Assembly (NCBI GenBank): GCA_025352435.1
Contig: JANXTN010000111.1
Coordinates: forward strand, 1 to 18,939
Direction: 5' to 3'
DNA length: 18,939 bases
DNA from: Ferruginibacter sp.
GTDB taxonomy: Bacteria; Bacteroidota; Bacteroidia; Chitinophagales; Chitinophagaceae
The notes below the pieces were generated by a model. That model was given only the letters and a program-made list of their open reading frames with translations. It did no database searches and was not told the origin of the DNA. Below, one piece after another: positions 1-6,574 of the stretch (positions are counted from its first letter, which is position 1; every line of letters begins with the position of its first letter). Made by a program: the position numbers and the translations under genes.

Positions 1-254
1 AAAACTTGTTGAACGATTTTATTTCAGTAGAAGAACTGCGTGCCTGCACTACCTGCAACGCTTGTGTAGAAGTCTGTCCTGTAAGTATTAATCCGTTGGA
101 AATAATATTAGACTTAAGAAGAAGCCTTATTATGGAAGACAGCAATGCGCCGCAGGAATGGAATGGTATGTTTACCAATATTGAAACAAATTATGCGCCC
201 TGGAAACTGAGTCCAGACGAAAGAGATAAATGGGCTGTAGAAATGGAAAATTAA
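1..254 (+). CDS. 4Fe-4S dicluster-domain protein, 3' end only (HdrC/GlcF-like)
   Basis: Only the C-terminal ~84 residues are present; the gene enters from the left edge in the frame whose first full codon is at 3. The sequence shows one classical cluster-binding motif, CTTCNACVEVCP, at about 44-81, which fits the second [4Fe-4S] site of a dicluster ferredoxin domain. A short tail ending KWAVEMEN follows. Proteins of this type (heterodisulfide reductase C, GlcF and LutB relatives) pass electrons to a cysteine-rich CCG protein. The matching CCG protein is at 6575-7363, on the same strand but about 6.3 kb away. The stop at 252-254 is only 8 bases from the end of the convergent LysE gene, so there is no room for a separate terminator. 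The N-terminus, any membrane segments and the exact subfamily cannot be seen. Confidence 0.85.
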   Translation, partial: NLLNDFISVEELRACTTCNACVEVCPVSINPLEIILDLRRSLIMEDSNAPQEWNGMFTNIETNYAPWKLSPDERDKWAVEMEN

Positions 255-262
255 AAAGAGTT

Positions 263-976
263 TTATAAGTGCTGTTTCTCGTGTATAAGTTGAGCATCTT
301 TTTTTATTACCTCACCCATTGTTTGACCAATAGGTTTATTCCGTAAATTTTTTATTAGCTGTATAACCGCAGTAAGAGCGAAAATACTGCCGACAACCCA
401 ATTCAAATATTGCTGGCTGTTTGATATTTTTTCTACAAGAAATTTCCCTCCAAATATAAAAACACAGTTTCCTGCAAGAGCTCCTAAACCAATACCAACG
501 ATATAAAAATTATAAAAACTGTTGACGGGTTCCAATATCTTTTTTGTGAAAAGAACTGTACTCCATCCAAACCAAAAAATAATTACAATAGGATTTATAG
601 CACACCCAAAAGCACCCAATAAAAACCTGCTGATGGTTATATTTTCATAAGGACTAGCATTTAAATTGTGTGGACTTTTGCCCGTTTTAATAGCAGCATA
701 AAAACTACCAAAGGCAAGTAACACGATAATACCAAAAGTTACCCATTGCATAATCTTAAGTAGCCTTTGTTGTTTCTGTAACCAGTTTATTCCAATTAAA
801 GATATTCTTACGTATAACATCTCTACCAGCAAAGAACCAAAGGAAAAATACATGGCATTTCTTACACCTTCGTAAATACCGATTTGCATAGCTGCAACAT
901 TCAATGTACCAAGCGGCAAAGAGCCAAGAAAGCTAATGACCAAACCCCACAAAAAAATTTTTATCAGCTTAAGCAA
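263..976 (-). CDS. LysE-family exporter (RhtB/LysE-type membrane protein)
   Basis: This is a 237-residue polytopic inner-membrane protein. Hydrophobic segments lie at about residues 5-30, 40-62, 76-97, 118-142, 155-178 and 190-208. The motif GSLPLGTLNVAA (18-29) corresponds to the conserved small/Pro-Gly motif near the start of LysE translocators, and CAINPIVIIFWFGW (125-138) to the second conserved NP-containing helix. The family exports amino acids or other small metabolites; the substrate here is unknown. The best start is TTG at 974-976, because an in-frame stop lies 12 bases upstream and the first ATG (residue 30) would remove the first helix and the motif. The gene lies 53 bases downstream of yceI on the same strand, so the two are probably co-transcribed. 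Its position beside the PKS operon suggests, but does not prove, a role in exporting a product or precursor. Confidence 0.8.
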   Translation of the reverse strand: MLKLIKIFLWGLVISFLGSLPLGTLNVAAMQIGIYEGVRNAMYFSFGSLLVEMLYVRISLIGINWLQKQQRLLKIMQWVTFGIIVLLAFGSFYAAIKTGKSPHNLNASPYENITISRFLLGAFGCAINPIVIIFWFGWSTVLFTKKILEPVNSFYNFYIVGIGLGALAGNCVFIFGGKFLVEKISNSQQYLNWVVGSIFALTAVIQLIKNLRNKPIGQTMGEVIKKDAQLIHEKQHL

Positions 977-1029
977 AATTATTTTTTAATATGATGATAA
1001 AATTTTGTGCCAGAAGAATAATATTACAA

Positions 1030-1569
1030 TTACTGTGCTTTTGCAAAAGCCTGTAAAGAAACTTTTAATTTATTAGAAAGACTAAAACTTTCTTTTCCAA
1101 CGCCAAAGTCAAGTCGGTTAATTTCAAAAGAACCGATAAAAACTGCACCGTCTTTTTTGCCTTCTGCAATAAAAGGAAAAGTAACCTGTTTGGTAATATT
1201 TTTTATGGTGAGGTTACCGGTAAATATGAAATGCTTAAGATCAGTACCAGGTTCAATTTTTGTGCTCTGCAAGCGAATAATTGGATAGGTAGCTACATCA
1301 AAATATTCTTTCTTTTTTAAATGCTCATCTCGTTTTCCAATGTCAGTGTCTAGCGTTTTTACTGCAACAGTAACATCAAAAAAACATTTAGCAGTGTTCC
1401 TTGCATCAAATATAATTTTCCCCTGAAATCCCAAAATATCACCACCTGTATTGATACCTAAATTTTTAATTACAAAATGAAACTTACTTCCATCATCATT
1501 TGGAAGATAATTTTGGGCATATACAGTTATAGTAGAAAACAACAAAAATGAAACAACCAATTTTTTCAT
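1030..1569 (-). CDS. YceI-family periplasmic lipid-binding protein
   Basis: This 179-residue protein has a signal peptide (MKKLVVSFLLFSTITVYA, likely cleaved after A18) and a full YceI beta-barrel. Recognisable blocks are RDEHLKKKEYFDVATYP (80-96), LTIKNITKQVTFPF (120-133) and FEINRLDFGVG (148-158). YceI proteins have a lipocalin-like fold; structurally studied members bind long polyisoprenoid or amphipathic molecules in the periplasm. The gene is transcribed divergently from the UbiA-PKS operon across an 89-base region, with the LysE gene downstream. A lipid-pocket protein next to prenyltransferase and polyketide genes suggests that it carries the locus's lipid product or isoprenoid precursor; this is inference. 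The start is ATG with a normal signal sequence directly after it. Family assignment is firm, ligand is not. Confidence 0.93.
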   Translation of the reverse strand: MKKLVVSFLLFSTITVYAQNYLPNDDGSKFHFVIKNLGINTGGDILGFQGKIIFDARNTAKCFFDVTVAVKTLDTDIGKRDEHLKKKEYFDVATYPIIRLQSTKIEPGTDLKHFIFTGNLTIKNITKQVTFPFIAEGKKDGAVFIGSFEINRLDFGVGKESFSLSNKLKVSLQAFAKAQ

Positions 1570-1607
1570 GAATATATTTTAACAATTATAAATAATCCCT
1601 GTTTTGT

Positions 1608-1630
1608 TTATTTTATGCCCCATAAAATAA
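1608..1630. promoter_or_regulatory. Perfect 10-bp inverted repeat in the divergent yceI/ubiA region
   Basis: The arms TTATTTTATG (1608-1617) and CATAAAATAA (1621-1630) are perfect reverse complements separated by CCC. The element lies in the 89-base gap between the divergent yceI and ubiA starts, just downstream (in the yceI direction) of a TAnnTTTG-type -7 element. The position suits an operator for a dimeric regulator controlling both directions. A hairpin in the yceI leader is an alternative. No regulator gene is adjacent. Confidence 0.45.
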
Positions 1631-1634
1631 TTAG

Positions 1635-1642
1635 CAAATTTA
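1635..1642 (-). promoter_or_regulatory. Candidate -7 promoter element for yceI-lysE
   Basis: Read on the minus strand this is TAAATTTG, an exact match to the Bacteroidota -7 consensus TAnnTTTG. Transcription would begin near 1628, inside the adjacent palindrome, giving a leader of about 60 bases before the yceI ATG. No convincing -33 TTG was found at the usual spacing, so this is tentative. Confidence 0.35.
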
Positions 1643-1658
1643 GCTTACTTTACAACAC

Positions 1659-2531
1659 ATGAGCTTCATTATACAGAGTTCAACAATTCAATTATTAAGA
1701 TTGAAATTTTCTTTTTTTTTGATGCCGATTTATTGGTTTGCCTTAAGCCAAATAAATAGAATTGATCCAAGTAAAGCTATCCTTGTTTTTATTATACTGC
1801 ATTTTTTAATTTATCCTGCAAGCAATGGCTACAACAGTTACATGGATAAAGATACAGCGAGCATTGGCGGTGTTGAACATCCATTACCTGCAAGCAGGCA
1901 GCTTTATTATGCAACAATTATTCTAGATATTGCGGGATTAATAGCAGGTTTATTTGTAAGTGTCTACTTTACAATATTGCTTTTATGCTATATTCTTGCA
2001 TCTAAAAGCTATAGTTACAGAGGAATTCGTCTAAAAAAATTTCCGTTAATAAGTTATTTTATCGCAATCGTGTTTCAGGGAGCTGTCGTATATGCAATGG
2101 TGTATAATTCCTGCGGTATTTCTGTAACCAATTATTTGCCTCCACTTCCGGCAATTGCCAGCTCATTGTTTGTGGGAAGCTTCTATCCGCTCACACAAAT
2201 TTATCAGCATAAACAGGATAAGGCTTCAAATATTAAAACAATAAGTATAATGCTGGGCTACAGCAGCACCTTTTTATTTGCTTTCATTACTGGCTTTTTG
2301 GGTTTACTAGTTACGGCATTTTACTTTGGTGCTAAGCAGGAGTTGGACCGATTTTTAGTAATATTAATTTGTATGTTACCTTCTATTATTTTTCTGATAG
2401 TCTGGTACATGATAGTTTGTAAAAATAAAGATGCGGCCAGCTTTAATAATTCAATGAAGATGAACTGGATTGCCGCTGTAGGAAGCAATCTTGCGTTCAT
2501 TATAATATTAATAATAAAAAATAAGTTTTGA
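1659..2531 (+). CDS. UbiA-family prenyltransferase
   Basis: This 290-residue integral membrane protein has about eight to nine hydrophobic helices. The UbiA first Asp-rich region is seen as NGYNSYMDKD (56-65) followed by SIGGVEHP, a variant I associate with Bacteroidota UbiA proteins. The second region, QIYQHKQDKASN (180-191), keeps D187 but has S190-N191 where a second acidic residue is usual. UbiA enzymes transfer an isoprenyl chain from a polyprenyl diphosphate to an aromatic or other acceptor in the membrane. As first gene of a four-gene overlapping operon with a type III PKS, it may prenylate the phenolic product; a separate lipid role is possible. The stop overlaps the PKS start by four bases. 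A run of nine T (1712-1720) lies in codons 18-21. Start ATG at 1659, very close to any likely transcription start. Confidence 0.88.
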   Translation: MSFIIQSSTIQLLRLKFSFFLMPIYWFALSQINRIDPSKAILVFIILHFLIYPASNGYNSYMDKDTASIGGVEHPLPASRQLYYATIILDIAGLIAGLFVSVYFTILLLCYILASKSYSYRGIRLKKFPLISYFIAIVFQGAVVYAMVYNSCGISVTNYLPPLPAIASSLFVGSFYPLTQIYQHKQDKASNIKTISIMLGYSSTFLFAFITGFLGLLVTAFYFGAKQELDRFLVILICMLPSIIFLIVWYMIVCKNKDAASFNNSMKMNWIAAVGSNLAFIIILIIKNKF

Positions 2532-3622
2532 GTAAAATAGTTTCAATAGCATCAGGGGTTCCTGAACACAAACATCTACAAACAGATCTTTTTTCTTATG
2601 CAGATGAAGTTTATAACAACAGCAAAGATGATACCCGCAAACTTGGATTTTTATACAGGCAAAGTGGCATAGAATATCGTCATTCTGTTTTGGCAGATTT
2701 TACGGAACCTGAAGCAACAAGGAGTTTTTTTAGTGCTGATCAAGAAGAAAAGACTGTTCCATCGATTGCAGATAGAATGGTCATTTACGATAAATATGCA
2801 GCTGATCTTTCCATAAAAACAATTCGGAAATGTGTTTTCGGTAAAATAAATACTGATCAGATAACTCATCTCATAACTGTGAGTTGCACAGGTATGAGTG
2901 CTCCGGGGCTTGACCTACAGGTGATGGAGCTAATGCAATTGCCTCATACGATTGTGAGAACTTCTGTAAATTTTATGGGTTGTTATGCCGCCGTACATGC
3001 AATGAAAATTGCTGATGCTTTTTGCAACAGTTCAGAAAATGCCAACGTGATAGTCGTCTGTACAGAATTTTGCACTTTGCATTTTCAAAAAGAAATAACC
3101 GTAGATAACATGACTTCCTCCCTCCTTTTTGCAGATGGTTGTGCAGCCATTCTTATGCAGGGAAACCAAGCAGGTAAAGGATTGCGCTTAGAAAACTTCT
3201 ACTCTGATGTGATTTTTAAAGGCAAGAAAGATATGTCATGGCAGCTTTCATCAAATGGATTTCTAATGACTTTAAGCGGTTATATTCCTGAATTAATAAA
3301 AGCAGATTTTGAACAATTAGTCGCCACTGCACTGCAGAAAACAAGCAGGAGCCAAAAAGATATTACTGACTGGTGCATTCACCCCGGTGGGAAAAAAATA
3401 CTGCAATCCATTGCACAAAGCCTACAACTGGAAAAAGATAGCTTTGCTCCATCATATGAAGTGCTTAATGACTATGGTAATATGAGTTCTCCTACCATTC
3501 TGTTTGTACTGCAAAAAATAATGGAGAACATTCAAACAAGGAAAAACAAAGACGCTGTTATTTTTGGTGCTGCATTTGGCCCCGGTTTAACCATGGAAAC
3601 CTTTACAGCAACTTATGATTAA
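2528..3622 (+). CDS. Type III polyketide synthase (chalcone/alkylresorcinol synthase family)
   Basis: This 364-residue enzyme has the normal length and complete active site of a type III PKS: nucleophilic Cys152 in FMGCYAA, His285 in CIHPGG and Asn318 in DYGNMSS. VSCTGMSAPGLD (118-129) and the C-terminal GAAFGPG (347-353) are also family signatures. The family extends a starter acyl-CoA with malonyl-CoA units and cyclises the chain to a resorcinol, pyrone or similar ring. Bacterial members beside a methyltransferase and flavoprotein usually use long fatty acyl starters to make membrane phenolic lipids; the starter cannot be read here. The start is TTG at 2528, overlapping the UbiA stop as TTGA, since no usable in-frame ATG lies before the conserved N-terminal region. 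The next gene begins inside its last codons, so translational coupling on both sides is likely. Confidence 0.95.
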   Translation: MSKIVSIASGVPEHKHLQTDLFSYADEVYNNSKDDTRKLGFLYRQSGIEYRHSVLADFTEPEATRSFFSADQEEKTVPSIADRMVIYDKYAADLSIKTIRKCVFGKINTDQITHLITVSCTGMSAPGLDLQVMELMQLPHTIVRTSVNFMGCYAAVHAMKIADAFCNSSENANVIVVCTEFCTLHFQKEITVDNMTSSLLFADGCAAILMQGNQAGKGLRLENFYSDVIFKGKKDMSWQLSSNGFLMTLSGYIPELIKADFEQLVATALQKTSRSQKDITDWCIHPGGKKILQSIAQSLQLEKDSFAPSYEVLNDYGNMSSPTILFVLQKIMENIQTRKNKDAVIFGAAFGPGLTMETFTATYD

Positions 3623-4301
3623 TCTTACTGAGCGAAGTAATAAAACTGAAATACTTGATGAAGATGCTTTGCCTTTTGAAGATGTAAAAATCTGCATGAA
3701 GGAACTAAACAGCATTAATACTTTATTGGGTGGACATAAAATTACCTTAGATGGAGTAGGTAATTTTTACGATGACGATCAATCCAAATTTACAGTCTGC
3801 GAAATAGGGTGTGGCGGTGGTGATAATTTAAAAGCCATTTCAAAAAAATTTGTACAAACAACTTTTATCGGTATAGATTTAAAAGATTCTTGTATTGACT
3901 TTGCAAAACATCAATACAAAGAATTAAATGCCGAATGGATTGCAAGCGATTACGGCAAAGTAACCTTTACTAGAAAACCTGAGATAATTTTCTCTTCCCT
4001 CTTTTGTCATCATTTTAATAGTGAGCAATTGGTGAGTATGTTGAGCTGGATGAAAGAAAACAGCCAAAAAGGATTTTTTATAAATGACCTGCAACGTAAT
4101 CCCCTGGCCTATTACCTCATAAAAGGACTTACATCATTATTTTCAAAATCGTACATGGTAAAAAACGATGGCCCGATATCGGTAGCAAGAGGTTTTAAGA
4201 AAAAAGATTGGGAAATATTGTTTTCGAATGCGGGTATAAACAATTACACTATTAAATGGAAATGGGCATTTCGTTATCTTGTTGTTTGTAAAAATGATTG
4301 A
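3615..4301 (+). CDS. Class I SAM-dependent methyltransferase of the PKS operon
   Basis: This 228-residue soluble protein has a Rossmann-type methyltransferase core. Motif I is VCEIGCGGGDNL (61-72), the acidic end of strand 2 is D88 in FIGIDLKD, and FSSLFCHHF (126-134) occupies the position before strand 4. FINDLQRNPLAYY (155-167) and MVKNDGPISVARGF (181-194) resemble the C-terminal part of small-molecule methyltransferases. It probably methylates the ring or a hydroxyl of the PKS product, as SrsB does in Streptomyces griseus, although SrsB need not be of the same subfamily. The ATG at 3615 overlaps the PKS stop by eight bases (ATGATTAA), and the next gene overlaps its stop in nearly the same way. 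Chemistry (C- or O-methylation) is undetermined. Confidence 0.88.
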   Translation: MINLTERSNKTEILDEDALPFEDVKICMKELNSINTLLGGHKITLDGVGNFYDDDQSKFTVCEIGCGGGDNLKAISKKFVQTTFIGIDLKDSCIDFAKHQYKELNAEWIASDYGKVTFTRKPEIIFSSLFCHHFNSEQLVSMLSWMKENSQKGFFINDLQRNPLAYYLIKGLTSLFSKSYMVKNDGPISVARGFKKKDWEILFSNAGINNYTIKWKWAFRYLVVCKND

Positions 4302-5433
4302 AAATAATGCATACGATGTTGCCTTGATTGGTGGCGGTTTGGCCGGTTTAAATCTATCTATTCAACTTGCTCGCAAAGGTCATTCAGTGGTTTTATTTGA
4401 AAAAGAAACCTATCCTTTTCACAAAGTTTGCGGGGAATATATTAGCATGGAAAGCTGGAACTTTCTTACAGAAGAAATTGGGGTCGAATTAAAAAATCAC
4501 GAGGTTCCTTTTATAACTAAATTATGGGTTACCTCTCCTAAAGGTGAATCTTTAAAATCTAAGTTGAACCTTGGTGGTTTTGGGGTGAGCAGATACAAAC
4601 TTGATTTTTTATTAAAAGAAATTGCTTTAACTGCAGGCGTAAGCGTTATTGAAAAGTGTAAAGCTGAAGAAGTAATCTTTAACAAAAATATCTTTACCAT
4701 AAAAACAAATTCCGGGATTTTTACCACGAAAGTATGTTGCGGCACCTGGGGTAAACGCAGCAATTTTGATATTAAATGGAAACGTGCTTTTACAGGCAAA
4801 ACTTCTTCCCGGCTAAATAATTATGTCGGCATAAAATACCATGTAAAAATGGATTTTGAGCCGGACGTTATTGCCCTCCATAACTTTAAAGATGGTTATT
4901 GCGGCATGAGTAAAATTGAAGACGATAAATTTTGCGTTTGCTATTTAACCAAAGCATCCAACATTAAAGAAGCCGGCTCCATAAAAAAAGCAGAGGAACA
5001 AATTCTTTACCAAAATCCGCATCTAAAAAAAGTATTTGAAAAGATGGAGCATTGTTATGATGCACCGCTTTCTATTTCACAAATATCATTCAGTAAAAAA
5101 AATGCTGTTGAAAATAATGTATTGATGATTGGTGATGCCGCAGGAATGATAACTCCATTGTGTGGCAATGGAATGAGTATGGCCATGCATGGCTCAAAAC
5201 TAGCTGCCACAAGCATTTCCGCCTTTCTCAATAACAACATGAGCAGAAAAGAAATGGAGCTGAACTACACTCGAGACTGGAAAAATAATTTTGAAACAAG
5301 AGTAAAAACAGGCAAGTTTGTTCAGTATTTTTTTGGAAGAATGGCCGCAACAAATTTTCTCGTTAAGTCTATGAATTATAGTAAAATGCTAACCAATAAG
5401 CTGATAAAACTTACCCACGGAAAATCTTTCTGA
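4294..5433 (+). CDS. FAD-dependent oxidoreductase (GGR / aromatic hydroxylase-like) of the PKS operon
   Basis: With the ATG at 4294 the protein has 379 residues; an in-frame TTG at 4279 would add five residues, but the ATG gives an eight-base overlap (ATGATTGA) like that of the preceding gene pair. The FAD dinucleotide motif is LIGGGLAGLN (11-20), with the ribose-binding FEKE at 35-38. YPFHKVCGEYIS (40-51) resembles the PxxKxCGE segment of geranylgeranyl reductase-like flavoproteins, and MIGDAAGMITPLCGNG (278-293) is the second FAD-binding GD motif. It could hydroxylate the ring to a quinol/quinone, as SrsC is proposed to do, or reduce prenyl double bonds. The operon context favours work on the phenolic product. 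The stop TGA at 5431-5433 abuts the stop of the convergent ATP-grasp gene with no base between. Confidence 0.88.
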   Translation: MIENNAYDVALIGGGLAGLNLSIQLARKGHSVVLFEKETYPFHKVCGEYISMESWNFLTEEIGVELKNHEVPFITKLWVTSPKGESLKSKLNLGGFGVSRYKLDFLLKEIALTAGVSVIEKCKAEEVIFNKNIFTIKTNSGIFTTKVCCGTWGKRSNFDIKWKRAFTGKTSSRLNNYVGIKYHVKMDFEPDVIALHNFKDGYCGMSKIEDDKFCVCYLTKASNIKEAGSIKKAEEQILYQNPHLKKVFEKMEHCYDAPLSISQISFSKKNAVENNVLMIGDAAGMITPLCGNGMSMAMHGSKLAATSISAFLNNNMSRKEMELNYTRDWKNNFETRVKTGKFVQYFFGRMAATNFLVKSMNYSKMLTNKLIKLTHGKSF

Positions 5434-6483
5434 TCAGCCTATTTTATCATCAACAATTTTCATTAATCTGTATAGTTTTTTTGTATCCCGTAGAAATTTT
5501 ACGCCCCTCCAAAATGGCCAGGGTTTTATAACATTTTGTGCATTGTATTTGCTGATGCTGTATAATGCTTTCCAGTGTTTTAAAATTTCTTTGTAAGCAC
5601 CGCCAAGTGTATAGCCTGTATCATAAAAATGGTTTGGTTCAGCACCACAACCGTTGTATTCCAATATGGTAAAATTTTTTCCTTGTTGCAATTCCTCAAT
5701 ACTATTGCACATAATATCATAACGCCCATAAAAGAAGTCATTTATTCTGATACTTAGTTTATCAAAAACATCAATCAAATCATCATTTATAAATTCTTTT
5801 AAATCTATAAAATGTGCTCCTTTATTATGATTGGCAGCATAACTCAAAATGTATTTATCATTCTTAGGAATCACTGTGTTCCACTTTTCAGTATGCCGGC
5901 TTCGCAAATCGTTGTACCGTTTTTTAGCTTTAGAACTCGATAATATAAGTTGCTCCAGTGTTTGAATGCCATCACCCAAAACCTGCAAGGGAATTTTATG
6001 TAAAAATCCAGTAACAATTCCTTTTTGTTCGTTTGGATGTCTTATGTGAAACACACTTACTTCAATAGGATAATGCACCATTTTTTGGACAATATACTCA
6101 ACTGGCACAAGAGAATGATAGTGTTTTAATGATGCTTCATTTTCAATTTTTCTGAACAAAATCCCCTGCCCTCCTACTTCTGGCTTTACTATAAATGGAT
6201 ATTCAATTCCGGAGATCTTTAATTGTTGTAATACCTCCCGGAAATGTTGTGTAGGTAATATATTAAAGGTAGTTGGATATAAATGTAATGGCAACAGATC
6301 ATACATTTCTCTTTTTGGCTCACCTTCCATTCCTCCAAATGTTAGGTTGGGATTACTCGGCGTGAAAAACCAAACAGCACGTGACCGCAACATGCACCAA
6401 CCCCAGAAAGGAGCCATAGGTGCGTATATCAGCGCAAACGGCCATGCTTCCCAGTTAAGAAATTTATTGGTTATTTTTTTCAA
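5434..6483 (-). CDS. ATP-grasp-like ligase of unknown substrate
   Basis: This 349-residue protein has ATP-grasp features. PFIVKPEVGGQG (96-107) holds the nucleotide-binding Lys and glycine-rich loop, YIVQKMV (130-136) resembles the adenine-binding hinge, and FYGRYDIM (251-258) with LEYNGCGAEPNHFYD (274-288) supplies likely metal ligands D256, E275 and N277. The N-terminal part is not a standard ATP-grasp start: a hydrophobic Trp/Pro-rich stretch (14-31) is followed by FFTPSNPNLTFGGMEGEPK (39-57). Such proteins are often named D-alanine--D-alanine ligase, but the true acceptor is unknown. Family members join a carboxylate to an amine or thiol through an acyl-phosphate. It is convergent with the PKS operon and divergent from the CCG gene. 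Whether it belongs to the PKS pathway is open. Confidence 0.75.
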   Translation of the reverse strand: MKKITNKFLNWEAWPFALIYAPMAPFWGWCMLRSRAVWFFTPSNPNLTFGGMEGEPKREMYDLLPLHLYPTTFNILPTQHFREVLQQLKISGIEYPFIVKPEVGGQGILFRKIENEASLKHYHSLVPVEYIVQKMVHYPIEVSVFHIRHPNEQKGIVTGFLHKIPLQVLGDGIQTLEQLILSSSKAKKRYNDLRSRHTEKWNTVIPKNDKYILSYAANHNKGAHFIDLKEFINDDLIDVFDKLSIRINDFFYGRYDIMCNSIEELQQGKNFTILEYNGCGAEPNHFYDTGYTLGGAYKEILKHWKALYSISKYNAQNVIKPWPFWRGVKFLRDTKKLYRLMKIVDDKIG

Positions 6484-6496
6484 GAGTAAAATTAAT

Positions 6497-6519
6497 CTGT
6501 AAAAATAATTCCATTACAG
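6497..6519. promoter_or_regulatory. Short inverted repeat between divergent ATP-grasp and CCG genes
   Basis: CTGTAA (6497-6502) and TTACAG (6514-6519) are perfect inverted repeats 11 bases apart in the 91-base divergent gap, which must hold both promoters. A partial -7 match, TTACTTTG (6544-6551), faces the CCG gene. The repeat is short enough to be chance. Confidence 0.2.
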
Positions 6520-6574
6520 CAAACACCAATCACAATTTGTTACTTACTTTGTTTATAATCTACACATTACAATT

